Positions 39,929 to 50,341 of a DNA stretch of 64,000 nt are shown here, one piece after another. The notes beneath the pieces were generated by a model. It ran no database searches, was not told the DNA's origin, and was given only the letters and a program-made list of their open reading frames with translations. How positions within the stretch are numbered: the first letter of the stretch is position 1; each line of letters begins with the position of its first letter. Origin of the DNA: Uloborus plumipes (Eukaryota; Arthropoda; Arachnida; Araneae; Uloboridae); the NCBI GenBank assembly GCA_038373865.1, contig JAXGGA010005508.1, positions 1 through 64,000 on the forward strand, given 5' to 3'. A program made the position numbers and the translations under genes.

Positions 39929-40534
39929 GGTCATTCCATGAAAATGTCAACCTCAGCCGAAGAAAAAAAAATACCGAAGTGACAAAAGTATCAAAAAATA
40001 AATAAATAAATAAGTAAGTAAAAATCGTACAACATAAGAAGTTTCAAAAAAATGAAAAAGTACTGTAATTATCACTGAGATTAAACATAATAAATAGTTT
40101 GTAGTGTGTTTACTGCTTGTTATTCGATGGTTACGTTAGTCACACGCCATCTTGGGTAAAAGTGACACTTAAGACTAAAAAAAATCAAGATGTAATAAAT
40201 GTGTTTTATGTTTTTGAAAGCCCACTTTACACATTTTTCAAATGTATCGTTCAATTTTTAACACTTGCTTAACTTTGAGAAATTGTTGCCCCACAACATG
40301 AGCATTCATTTTCAGGGTTGCAAAAATGTTACGTTAGTCACGCTGCTATTTTGGTTGAAAAAAATCTGCTGTTAGTAATTTTGTTTTAAATTCTTAGCAG
40401 AAATGATACATAGATACCATGTACATTGCAAATCCACCAGCATAATTAAAACCTATTTTTTATCCTTTAAGTTACAAGTAAGAACAGTTAAAAAATCAGC
40501 TCTGAATGTTACGTTTGTCACCATGGAATGACCC
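39929..40534. mobile_element. GGGTCATTCC MITE, copy B
   Basis: Inverted ends GGTCATTCCATG and CATGGAATGACCC; AGACT is duplicated at 39924-39928 and 40535-40539, with one G missing at the left end. The interior matches copy A (28772-29379) almost base for base, including the three TTACGTT(A/T)GTCAC words. Confidence 0.88.
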
Positions 40535-40766
40535 AGACTGTCCTTGGGATATTAGGATACACATTTTGGAACATTACACTGCAAAAAATGAACTGTTGTT
40601 TTCACAGTATAATACTGGCAGCCGAGGTTCCATTTTTAAACTATAAAAAGAACAGCAATAAATTAAAACTAGCAATTTTACATGAAAACTATTAGATTGG
40701 TCGAATTTTACATTGGTCGGTGTTTTCCCGCTCTTGTCGTGAGTTCATGCGCACTGGCCCATTTGG

Positions 40767-40801
40767 TATAAATACCGGTGTCCACGTGCTTCGCCTCAGT
40801 T
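40767..40801 (+). promoter_or_regulatory. TATA box and arthropod-type initiator
   Basis: TATAAATA at 40767-40774 is followed by TCAGTT at 40796-40801. The distance from the first T of TATA to the A of the initiator is 31 bases, the classic core-promoter layout in arthropods. Transcription would run into the hammerhead-like motif. Confidence 0.55.
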
Positions 40802-40836
40802 CTCTCACTGCTTTCATGTTGTTTGCTGAGCTTCTT

Positions 40837-40881
40837 GCACTGAGGAAGGGGCTCCATTGTAGCCTTGAAATAGCTATTTGC
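40837..40881 (+). ncRNA. Hammerhead-ribozyme-like motif W
   Basis: Core CUGAGGA (40840-40846; position 7 may vary in hammerheads) is followed by a stem II of six pairs with one bulged G (40847-40866), then GAAA (40867-40870). Stem III is AUAGCUAU (40870-40877) with a two-base turn, then U at the cleavage position 40878, and UGC (40879-40881) pairs with GCA (40837-40839) as stem I. All conserved core positions are present. Stems I and III are very short, as reported for Penelope-type hammerheads that may work as dimers. A chance match cannot be excluded. Confidence 0.45.
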
Positions 40882-41066
40882 TGTACTTTCTACCTCATTT
40901 GTGCTTTATTTACGTTGATTTTTAACTTCAAATATTGCAATTATACAGTTTATTATTAATTAGCAATTTTTACAGTTTATTACTGCAAATTAGCAATTTT
41001 TACAGTTTACTACAATAAAAGTAGCTGTATTATACTGTAAAAACAACATTCATTTTTTACAGTGCA

Positions 41067-41932
41067 GGATACATTTACAGAAATTAATAAATACCTTTGC
41101 GCTTCAAGGGGAGGTTACAGATTACATTTCAGGGGAAAGGGGCATGCTCTAAAATAAAGTTTTGGGCCTTAAATAGCCCTAGAAAAATTTCCGGGGCTAT
41201 TTGACTTTTATAATAAGCATCAAATCGGCCTCTAATAAGAGCTAAGAACCAGAGGTGGTCATCTTTCCAAGTGCAAAGCCCCCCCCCCCCAATACTATAG
41301 AAATGTCTCTCAAAAAAGGAGAATCCCCAAAAAAAGAATAAATAAATAAAGTAAAAATCAATCCTCACTAAAATGTTTAGCGAAGCAACTTGTGCACAAC
41401 CATTGTAAATCTAAATGTTTTACATTTTTATTCACAGATGTGGCAGAATTGGTTGTTGTCACAAAATAATACATTTGTTTAAACACTATAAAAGTTTACA
41501 CGTTCTCTTTGATGAATTCATGGATGTATCCATCACGATTCTTACCTTCAATAGTATGTTATAGATATTCACCCTCTGACTGCTCAATTTTCTTAACGAA
41601 GTTTTTAAAAATATGCATATTTTTTTATGTATGAAAAACCAATATAAAACTTATGTACTAAATTTACACATATTACGTTAGAAACTATCCTTAATATGAT
41701 AAATCTTGCAACAAGGTACAAGAAAAGTTCTACCTTCATGTTCTTTACACCGAATTCGAACAACAATACTATTTTTTTTCCAATTTTTGAGCAATAAAAA
41801 CCACACGTTCGATGAAATCCTTTCTTTACTAAATTAGGAGGTATCGGGCTTGTAAAAGGCCGAGCGGTCTGTGCAAATGCTTCAGAAAATTCATGGCTGA
41901 CATTTAAACGATGGAATTGCGAAATAAGGTTT
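41067..41932. other. Non-coding stretch, nothing recognised
   Basis: AT-rich, with a C-run at 41279-41290. No gene or repeat ends identified. Confidence 0.5.
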
Positions 41933-42216
41933 TAAATTACGTTGTGCACGTGAAAATCGCGGCATGAGCAAATTTGTTACTTCTTCGTTGCCCGTGGAAA
42001 TAGCGGTATAAGAAACCAGAGGGTTAATTAAAAAATGGAAGAAATACTAATAGAAATATCGAGACTAGAAGATTAAATTACGTTGTGTACGTGAAAATCG
42101 CGGGATGAGCAAATTTGTTACTTCTTCGTTGCCCGTGGAAATAGCGGTATAAGCAACCAGAAAGGGTTAATAAAAAAATGGAAGAAATACTAATAGAAAT
42201 ATCGAGACTAGAAGAT
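41933..42216 (+). repeat. Tandem duplication, two units of about 141 bp
   Basis: Unit 1 is 41933-42073 and unit 2 is 42074-42216. Both contain GTGAAAATCGCGG(C/G)ATGAGC, TTCGTTGCCCGTGGAAATAG and ATGGAAGAAATACTAATAG. They differ at only a few positions plus short indels in the A-run, so the duplication is recent. Confidence 0.9.
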
Positions 42217-43325
42217 AAATGTTTTGTTTTACTAAATTTTACGTATTGTGCCAAAAATATTTCACATCGAACGAAACAAATTATCGTATTTTTAAATGTA
42301 TTGCGAAGAAGATTGTGCAATAACCCAATAACAAATACTTATAATCTTGAATTATATTTTTATTCCACTTCATACATGATGAATATTTATTTTGCCTTCT
42401 AATACCAGCAATATGTTCATGTTCATGAATGCATTCTTCTAAGATATCTTGCAGCGATTTCTAGTTTAAAGCACGAAGCTGAATAAGAAAATCCAGAGGA
42501 CAAAAAATGTCATTATTAAGAAAACTGCCTCATTTTCTTGAGGGCGAATTGAAATTGGAACTGCCACGATATTCCCCATTGATCCTTCGATCGTTTTTAT
42601 CAAAATCGCTAAAAGCATCCTCGCAATTTGTGTCCCGACCAACAAATGCTTTCATAAATAGAATGATGAATGTTGCTGGGGAGCTTTATGATGGAAGGTA
42701 AACCTATCATATGCCCGAAGGAGTTTCGGGATGCTTGTAAAAAGCGTTCAATTCATCTACAGCAAAAGACGCCAATGAAAGAAAGAGTAACGGAAGAGCA
42801 AAAAGTATTTACATAAACAAATTCATTTTCCTTTCTAAGGTACGAGATACTTCGCTTGTATAGGATCTTTAATCTTTACTCTTTTGTGAAATTCTTCTGA
42901 AATGTGACAAAGTATGCATATGCAAAGTGAGAAGGGATTCATGCATGCATGCAGTAAACAAGTTCAGGGCACAAAATAAAAAACTGTGCAAATAATAATC
43001 AGTATTGTGAATAAACGTTAAAGAGAAACACTTTAAAAAATAAACAATAATAAATTCCCGCTCCTTTTCTTACATAATGAATACAAATAGTTTCTATTTG
43101 AGCTGATCAACATTAAATTTTATATATTTCTTAATTAAAAATACATTAACTACTTACTGCTAAGTTACAGCTTTTAATTAAAATTAAGACTCTTTAATTC
43201 AAAACAGAACATATTTTTTCTCTTAAATTATGAACGCTTCTCGTCTTGATTATGTTTATTGAACAGTAATATAAAAAATGTTTCTCACTTACTAGTTACG
43301 AAATATCTTTCACGTCATTATTCAG
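42217..43325. other. Non-coding stretch
   Basis: About 42450-42720 is less AT-rich and has an open plus-strand frame (42507-42701) that overlaps a donor-like AAGGTAAAC, but I see no matching acceptor in frame and no known family. The remainder is AT-rich. Confidence 0.4.
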
Positions 43326-43794
43326 TGTCATCTTCAGAAAGAGGGCAAAACGGTTGTGATTCAATGGATTCTCTCTCACTGCAGTATTCAAGGCAGCAGA
43401 CCAAAAAGAGGTGCACCATTCTGCAGACATCCTCTGAAAAAAAAATGCTATAAAACAGCTGCCTCTAAAATTAACCAAGTTTTAAAAAATATCACATACT
43501 TCCCACCTAGAAGAAATAATAAAAGATAAATCTTGGAAAACCACCATTCACAATCTTCCAGACTACCCCAGGTACAAGGCTGTCGCTGCCTTCCGCATGA
43601 CGACACTACACGACTGCCTCAATGCGCATTTACACAGGCTAAAAATTGGCTTTGTGGCCCTGCTTGCCCCCTATGCAGCGGCCAGCAGGCGATGACTGCG
43701 GACCGCCTCCCTCGATGTCCCGCGCTAAAAGAATTTTCCATCTACTCCAGATATTGGGAAGCTAGAGAGCTGTTGTCTAGACTTGCGCCATGAA
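43326..43794 (+). pseudogene. LINE (non-LTR) ORF2 C-terminal remnant
   Basis: The first part reads HLQKEGKTVVIQWILSHCSI, matching the end of an RNase H domain (usually QWxPxHCxIxGNExAD), after which the acidic GNExAD part is lost. Further on, one frame reads AAFRMTTLHDCLNAHLHRL and the next reads CPLCSGQQAMTADRLPRCPA. Together these are the HDCL and C-terminal zinc-knuckle blocks of jockey-like LINE reverse transcriptases. The usual His of the knuckle (DHLxxC) is Arg here. Stops and at least one frameshift near 43640 make it dead. The upstream reverse transcriptase and endonuclease are missing, as in a typical 5'-truncated LINE. Confidence 0.7.
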
Positions 43795-43805
43795 CTCTGT
43801 ATATA

Positions 43806-44364
43806 CAATGAACTCTCACTTATACGCCGCCTCATTTATGCGCCTTTTTCACTTATACGACGATTTTGAATGATCCCAGCACATTCCATAGCAAAATATT
43901 AATAGTATCGTTCGCTTATGCGTCGCTCTAAACATAAATATTTCACTTATGCGCCGAATTTTCCCTAAAATGTATGAAAATTTATTTATTTTCTTTAAAA
44001 AATAAGCATTTTTCTTTACTTTCTTCTTTATCTTTCGCCTTTATTGCTCACGGAAGGCATTTTTTCCGCATGAACTAGAGTTCGGAGAGGGACAATTATC
44101 TATTATGCATCATTTGAAAGGGAACAGTTTGTAATTAGGTATGCTACAACTTTTGCTTTATCTTTATCATTATAGTTACATTACAGTAATTGGCAAACTG
44201 TAGTAATATATCCCTTTTCTATAGAAACATTCTTATTCACTCTCTCATTAGAAACTATGTTGCGTATTAGTCCTTTAAATAGGCTTGTTCACTTATACGT
44301 CTCTCTCACTTATGCGCCTTTTTCTGTTGGTCCCTAAGGCAGGCGCATAAGTGAGAGTTCACTG
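43806..44364. mobile_element. TA-flanked MITE, CAGTGAACTCTCACTTATAC family, copy 1
   Basis: Ends CAATGAACTCTCACTTATAC and its inverse (...GTGAGAGTTCACTG), with TA on both sides (43804-43805, 44365-44366). The inner words 'CACTTATGCGCC' repeat several times. A shorter copy is at 57006-57334. It begins only 11 bases after the LINE remnant. Probably a pogo/Tigger-like MITE. Confidence 0.85.
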
Positions 44365-45159
44365 TATGTTCTTTCTGTATATTTTCTTTCTTTTTTTTTT
44401 TTTTTTTTTTTACGGTGAAGGAATTGTGTTTTTATTTACCTGCTGCATTAGAAATTTAAAAAAAAAAGAAATATTCAGTGCAAGAAGGATTATTTTTATG
44501 AAAAAGAAAATTGATGAAGCGTAGTACATTTGAAGAAAAAAAAGGCAAGTTTCAAGGATAAAGTTTTCTTGTGGATATTTGGGTACATATAGTGTAAGGT
44601 CAGTTTCTGTAAAAGGAAGCAAAATTTCAATTGAGCAGTAAATGACCAACCTCTAAGGCACAAATACATCGTCAGCTCGGTCATTTCATTCAGAGACCAC
44701 AGTTTCGTCCGCATTAGAAATCATCAATCTGGATTCGTCAGTAAACTTAACAATAGGGGGGAAAATGTTATAGAAGCTAAGAATGTCAAAATAAATGTAA
44801 CTTAAGTAAAATAAGAACATCAGCATGAGACTACATTTGGCATTTAGCACCCCAGAGACCCCCGTACCTTCCAATTTGCTTGGATTAACCGGTTTTGTAT
44901 GGGTCTCTGGGACATTTATTTAAAAAACAAAAGAACATATTTTGAACAAAAATTTTGAGTAAATTTCGGCACACAACAGATTCTTGACATAAGCGTTAGA
45001 CTACAGCAGAGGAAGAGAGACTTGCATTTCTTAACTGTTATTAAAAAAAAAGAAATATGAATTAAAAACTGGCTGTTATTGCATGCACTTTATTTCAAAT
45101 TAATATATGGAGGACCAACTTCTTTGGTTCAGCATTGTTAATTAACTAGTTTTTCTGAA
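44365..45159. other. Non-coding stretch
   Basis: T-run at 44390-44410, then AT-rich sequence. Contains one copy of the hammerhead-bearing SINE-like repeat (about 44640-44740), listed separately. 'GGGTCTCTGG(G/T)' appears near 44855 (reverse) and 44902. Confidence 0.5.
44640..44740 (-). repeat. SINE-like repeat with hammerhead-like motif, copy Z
   Basis: On the minus strand: a hammerhead-like part at 44690-44733 with core UUGAUGA (C3 changed to U), GAAA, and stem III ACUGUGGU, then GAATGAAATGACCGAGCTG and GCCTTAGAG. These shared blocks match the copies at 45177 and 45469. Stem II is weak here, so it is probably inactive. Confidence 0.5.
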
Positions 45160-45206
45160 AAATAATCTCTTTGGCATGCAATACACCGCCAACTCGGTCA
45201 TTCCAT

Positions 45207-45250
45207 CCAAGGACTGCAATTTCGCGCTTGTTAGCACTTATCATCCTGGG
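45207..45250 (-). ncRNA. Hammerhead-like motif Y (mutated core)
   Basis: On the minus strand: CCAGG, core AUGAUAA (two changes from CUGAUGA), a strong stem II GUGCU/AGCGC with loop AACA, GAAA, then UUGCAGUC. The intact stem II with a damaged core suggests decay from a once folded ribozyme. Confidence 0.35.
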
Positions 45251-45487
45251 ATAAGAGCTAACCGAGCTGGAGGTGGACGTCCCCTAAAAAAAAGCAAAGA
45301 GTGACAAAAAAAACTGGTAGCTAATTTCAAATTAGACTGCTACATGCACTGCCTCAGAATTTACGAGTTGTACCGTACCAATGTGTGGTCCCTCGCTGGT
45401 GTTCTAATTTCAAATTAGCTACCAGTTTTTTTTTTCCACTCTTTGTTCTTATAAGGGGATTTCTGCCTCCTAATGGTTACTTCCTAT

Positions 45488-45531
45488 TTCAGGCTGATGA
45501 CTGCCAGCAAGCACGAAACTGCAGTCCTGTA
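45488..45531 (+). ncRNA. Hammerhead-ribozyme-like motif X
   Basis: Core CUGAUGA at 45494-45500, stem II region 45501-45514, GAAA at 45515-45518, stem III ACUGCAGU at 45518-45525 and C at the cleavage position 45526. CUG (45527-45529) can pair with CAG of CAGG before the core if one G is bulged. Every conserved core base is present, including UC before the cleavage site. Stem II has a C-C mismatch next to the core, where copy Y has G-C, so activity may be weakened. Type I layout with tiny stem III. Confidence 0.5.
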
Positions 45532-45600
45532 ATGGTCGAGTTGGCAGTGGATCGATTGTGTGTCTGCCTTAGCCCTGGCTTGGACGACAACTTACTGCTA

Positions 45601-47091
45601 TAATCTCTTAAATTCATTTAAACAAGGAATGGCCCTTTTTTTAGTCTTTAATGTGGTTCTTTATAATGATTAAAAAACGCGGACATCGCACAAGATAGAG
45701 CTGCTGGGAGAAAGTATTCTAATAACTTTTCATTTTTTTTTTTTTTTTTTGTCCCGTTTCAAAGTGTTTCTTGTTCAATAGTGATTTTTTTTTTGTTTAA
45801 ATAAAGAATAATAACAAATTAAACAAATACTAAGTTCAAGAATCCTAGAGAGCCTAAGGAACTTCTTATTGTTTAAGAGCGAAAATTCTCCCCTACTTTA
45901 AGAATCACCCATATGCCTGAATTTTAAAGAATGTGCTATAGAAAATGTCTATTTGTACCGTAATTTGCAAAAAGTAAACATTTGTCTATAAACATAAAAA
46001 TATACGTATTTATTGTACGTAAAAGGTTCCAATAATGAAATTGAATATTTAAGCAAATTAACCAATGAATTAAAATAATTTTTATATTGTTAACATGATA
46101 ATTCTATTTTTTAAAACAACCAAAATATTACTAAAAAAGAGTTCTTACAAATGTATCAAAATAAACAATTAAATTGTTAGCTGTAACGCTATGCTTTTTT
46201 TGTATGTTTAAATGAGCTTCTATTTAAAGCGGTGATCGATCACAAACTTTCATATTTGTTTGAATTAATTTTTGCTCATTAAAAAAGCATAAAGTCAATA
46301 GTTTTTTTTAATTTGATATGTACACTAGTTTGTAGCAAAATGCAATCTCAAAATATTTGTTACAACACTACAGGTCAAAATTTAAAAAAAGAGCATTAAG
46401 GAAGCAAATATTTGCAGCGAAAATTAATGCACTGTGTAAATAGAAAAATACCAAGCAAACACCACTTGACTTATTCTGTAAAAGATTTCCTAAATTTGAA
46501 AATGCTTCTACTTTTCCGATGTTTGTTTAATATTAGTGCACTTTTCGTTATATATAAATGGATAACATAATTGGTAAATGTGTCAAACAAGTAGAAACAA
46601 TAGAATTAACTTAATTTAAAACATAATTTATAAACAAACCAAAATATTCAGAGCTTGGTTTTTTAATACAAATGAAACGTCGGAAACTTTTGAAAAAACA
46701 TCATAAAATGCTTCATTAGATGAAAGAAATGATGAATACATAGTGCTCAATTGGACACATTTTATCGAGCTAGACTCATCAGAAATTAACACTACGTTAT
46801 GCAGAAAAAATGCACATTTTGCTAAAACAGTGGCGTTGTAACAGAGATAAGTCACGTTTAAAACCACGAAATGAGTTAAAAGGCTTTTGGGCTTTTTCTT
46901 AGAAAAAAGATGTGCAAAAAGTTTCGGAACAAATTCGCTTGCTTTACATTTTTGACTCTGCTGAAAGACGTAGTTTTCCGAATCTTTACGAAGAGAAATA
47001 AAATGAAAAGGGAATAATTATGACGTATCTTGACCTTTTGAAAAGCTACGTTTTTGTTCAGTTCTGCAGCAGAAAGCGTAAATAATTAATA
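45601..47091. other. Non-coding stretch, nothing recognised
   Basis: AT-rich with T-runs at about 45735-45752 and 45783-45794. A 79-codon minus frame at 46628-46867 has no known motif. Confidence 0.5.
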
Positions 47092-47093
47092 TA

Positions 47094-47745
47094 CAGGGTG
47101 TCCACTCCTATTGTGGACCAATAGCTAATTTCTAAACCGTTAGAGATAAGCATATAGTTCATTTAGGAAAAAATCTCCAAATTACGAAAGGAATTTTGGG
47201 TCTATTCAATGTTTTTCAAAAAATCAAATTTTGAAAGAGTTACGAAATTTAAATTTTTATACAGCCCCCCAGTCCTATCAATCATATTTAGTAAAACATT
47301 CTTGACACTGTAACGTTTAAAACTAAAAAAAAAATCACTGTTCTACCACAAAAATTGACCGAGTTATGACGTTTTGAAAAATCAAGATTTTGCATTATTT
47401 CATGACGTCATAGAGAGATCGCTTAAGGGACCGTATGCGAAATCCTTCAAAATCTTGATTTTTCAAAACGTCATAACTCGGTCAATTTTTGTCGTAGAAT
47501 AGTGATTTTTTTTTAGTTTTAAACGTTACAGTGTCAAGAATGTTTTACTAAATATGATTGATAGGACTGGGGGGCTGTATAAAAATTTAAATTTCGTAAC
47601 TCTTTCAAAATTTGATTTTTTGAAAAACATTGAATAGACCCAAAATTCCTTTCGTAATTTGGAGATTTTTTCCTAAATAAACTATATGCTTATCTCTAAC
47701 GGTTTAGAAATTAGCTATTGGTCCACGATAGGAGTGGACACCCTG
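47094..47745. mobile_element. Foldback element, ~300-bp arms, TA-flanked
   Basis: CAGGGTGTCCACTCCTA begins the left arm (47094-47392) and its inverse ends the right arm (47448-47745). By eye the arms differ at about four bases and one indel, roughly 98% identity. TA lies on both sides (47092-47093, 47746-47747). The 55-base spacer contains the exact palindrome TGACGTCA at 47403-47410. No ORF. A transcript would form a nearly perfect 300-bp hairpin. Likely a Tc1/mariner-type MITE. Confidence 0.92.
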
Positions 47746-47849
47746 TATACTGAATTAAACAACATAATGGCTGAAAATATGTTTGTGTGATTGTATTAAA
47801 TTAAACCATGATAATATTAAACTTGTTGCATTATTTTCTTTCTTAAGGG

Positions 47850-48024
47850 CAGGCCCGTCATTTAGGGGGGGGGCAGGGGGGTCAATTGCCCCCCCCCGGC
47901 TTTGAGAAATCAATGTATTTACATATAAGTGGGCGTGGTTTTTAATGCTTTTCGGTGAAATGGCATTGTGTTTGGACCCTTTGCCCCCCCCCCCCGTCTG
48001 GAAAAACTTGAAATGACGTCCCTG
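47850..48024 (+). mobile_element. hAT MITE with perfect 8-bp target duplication
   Basis: Ends CAGGCCCGTCATTTAGGG and GAAATGACGTCCCTG; CTTAAGGG is duplicated at 47842-47849 and 48025-48032. The inside has long G- and C-runs. It is the sister of the copy at 24389-24558, in opposite orientation. Confidence 0.9.
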
Positions 48025-48032
48025 CTTAAGGG

Positions 48033-49136
48033 GTTGGCCTACACAAAAATGTCCAGTTTTACGAGAAAAAAAATGATACAGAAAATAAAATAAAAACGTA
48101 GTTCACATTTCCTTTTTTTTTAATTTTTAAAATAATACTTTTCTGGGACTCCGAACATGCTTAATTTTTAATCCCGCGATAATCGGATAGGAAGTAATAG
48201 ACAACAGGAAGTTGAACTTAAATATCCTAAAACTACAGGGAGAAAAGAAACAAAGAAAGGCTGGAATATATATATATATATACTGACAAGTATAGAGTCC
48301 CTAAAAAGTATAGTCTACGAATGTATAAGCAACCAACTTGGACTTTTTTTGAATCAAACATGGCCTAAAAAAAATATATTGCAAGAAAAAGTTTTAAACC
48401 CCTTTTTTTATTTTATTTTTTATGACAGATGTAATAACGTAAAATTTTTTATATCTATCAACCTGTTTGCTTTTAGGTAATATTTCTCACATTCATAACT
48501 TTTAAACTATATAACTTTTAAGCTAACGTAATCTAAGCTCTATGCCAGTATTTAAACTCTTTACAGGTATTTTTGCAAGACATATTAGCTTTTTATACGA
48601 AAATGAGTGATTTAACCCATATCGAATGCACCGATATCATATAGGTACATTGCATATAGGTTGTATCGTCATTATTACATGTATCGACATTATTACAGAA
48701 TCACCAGTCTTCAATAAACAATGACGGAGCTGGAATCAGATGTCGTTTCAATAAAGCTGAAAATGCAAACAAATTAATAAGTAAAGTAAATTAAGCACTT
48801 TTTGCGACAGACCGCAGCAATGTACAAAAATGAGTTACGTCTTAAACAATAAGTTACCACCATATGGCTGCAGTGGACGATAAAGTACTGGTTAACACCA
48901 AGGTTTGCCTGTAAATTCTGAGTTGAACTGTACCATTGGTCTTTCGTCGGCTGTACTAAGTAACCTTGCGCTAAATAACCTTGTACTAAATAACCAGTTT
49001 GTTAGCACTTTCAGCTTCATTGAAATGACATATGCCTTCAGTTCGTTTATTTTCTATTCCAGACAGATGTGTCCATAATAGGGATGAAGCTAGAGTATCT
49101 GGGTGACATAACAGGGGTGTCAGTATATTGCATATA
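48033..49136. other. Non-coding stretch, nothing recognised
   Basis: AT-rich with a short AT run at 48268-48282. 'ACCTTG(C/T)(G/A)CTAAATAACC' is directly repeated at about 48962-48990. No gene. Confidence 0.5.
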
Positions 49137-50339
49137 GGGGAGAGTTGCCCAAAAAGGGATAGGCGGGCAAAACGGGATAGTGGGCGTTGGAGCTTGACTG
49201 GTGGTACTATCTCGCAGGAGACAGGCTAAACTGGTTCCCGACCGCCATGACAGCATACTCAGTCAATATCTCAACTCTAGCCACGTATTTCGCAAAGAAA
49301 TATTTTTTCAAAGTTTTCAATTGAGATTTTTACTTACTTTTTACTTTTTTCGACTGCAGAACAACTAGAATTGTGGTTCTCCGTAATTCGGAACAATTCC
49401 GGTTAGAACTGTATTTTGTTCATAGCTCTTTTAGCAACAATTTCATGTACTTAAATATTGCTAGTGAGTGGCGGTTCCGGGGTCAGCCCTTTATGTTGTC
49501 AAAAGCATCATGGTCGGGCAAAACGGGACACTTTTAGGGTGCCCAAAACGGGATACAATTTTGATGTGTCCCGTTTTACCCGACCATTTCCATTAATGTT
49601 TTTTCAATGTGTTTAAGCAGCACGAAGCGAGCTAGAGGTTCGCAAGTGGATGTTCAACCATCCTGACAAAGGGATTACTATCTACGAAGTAGGAAATATG
49701 TTCAATGCAGCATTTTAACGAGCAGCTCTTGTCGAAACTGCTGTGAATGGGTTCACGAAAACAGGCATTTTCCCATATAACCCCAGATGTCTTTCCTGAA
49801 TATCTCTTCGCTTCCTATCTTCCAACAGATCACCCATTGCTGGATGCTCAGAACATGACGTCCTTACACCCATTAAATCTGCAACAAAATAAGATCAGAT
49901 CCAAAGGATCTTCAAATTCAGTCATAGCACCTAAGAGTTTGATGTCATCACATCCACTAGAGACAGTATTGAAAGAATCACTTAGTGCAACGATAACACT
50001 AGCACAAATGCACTCCTTATCCAATCGTTCACTTCAACAGGAGTCAAAGGACTTGGACTATACTGTCGCCCTTCACTGTCATTTTCTATATCACCCAAAG
50101 AAATTCTACCTCCACCACGAGTACCTCCCCACCCTTGGTCGGGTAAAACGGGATCGTATAAGACTTTTTGAAACCAGTGTTTTTCACATAAATAATATCG
50201 AACAAATATAACAAAGGTATTTTTAGTAATGTAAAAGGTGTATACTTTTAAATGGCGTCTAACTTTGGAATGTACCTTGTATATAATAAGAAATAAAGTG
50301 AAGAATAGGTTAACTATCCCGTTTTAGGGTACTTTCCCC
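49137..50339 (+). mobile_element. pogo-like DNA transposon, decayed
   Basis: The left end GGGGAGAGTTGCCCAAAAAG and the right end, whose complement reads GGGGAAAGTACCCTAAAACG, are inverted repeats with TA on both sides (49135-49136, 50340-50341). 'GGGCAAAACGGGA(T/C)A' words recur inside. A transposase C-terminal fragment lies at 49641-50211. At 1.2 kb it is shorter than a full element, so the first half of the gene is deleted. Confidence 0.8.
49641..50211 (+). pseudogene. pogo/Tigger-like transposase C-terminal remnant
   Basis: The translation shows WMFNHPDKGITIYEVGNMF, then, after a stop, NGFTKTGIFPYN, then in another frame PDVFPEYLFASYLPTDHPL. These match the ITIYDVA, GFxKTGIYPxNPxxF and ExxFAPSxxTDRP blocks that follow the DDE domain in pogo/jerky-type transposases. 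The helix-turn-helix DNA-binding part and the catalytic DDE residues are missing. An in-frame stop near 49718 and a frameshift near 49783 make it a pseudogene. The tail (154 codons to 50211) is Ser-rich with no known domain. Confidence 0.7.
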
Positions 50340-50341
50340 TA

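Larger units (their letters stand above)
40688..40930 (+). mobile_element. Promoter-bearing retroelement-like insert with ribozyme-like motif
   Basis: About 240 bp of less AT-rich DNA sits inside an ACTGTAAAA repeat. It holds a TATA box and initiator in textbook spacing, then a hammerhead-like motif downstream of the predicted start. This order (promoter, then short-stem hammerhead) recalls the terminal repeats of Penelope-like elements or small retrozyme-type elements, which is established for such families; the assignment here is inference. No ORF and no clear target duplication were found. Confidence 0.4.
40575..41066. repeat. ACTGTAAAA repeat split by an insert
   Basis: The ends CACTGCAAAAAATGAACTG and CATTCATTTTTTACAGTG mark one complete copy of the family. 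The middle (about 40688-40930) is unrelated, CG-containing sequence and is listed separately. Confidence 0.7.
45160..45600. repeat. Inverted pair of SINE-like repeats
   Basis: Two oppositely oriented copies form an inverted repeat. The left arm (about 45160-45335) and right arm (about 45402-45575) share GGTAGCTAATTTCAAATTAG at the inner edge and, further out, the hammerhead-like block and GACCGAGTTGGCGGTGTA or its variant. The spacer is about 67 bp. After the right copy comes TTAGCCCTGGCTTGG, which recurs as a fragment at 50900. Arms agree at roughly 70-75% by eye. Confidence 0.65.

Noticed and set aside
42507..42701. 64-codon frame overlapping an AAGGTAAAC donor-like site
   Set aside because: All frames after the nearest good acceptor hit stops; not enough for an exon call.
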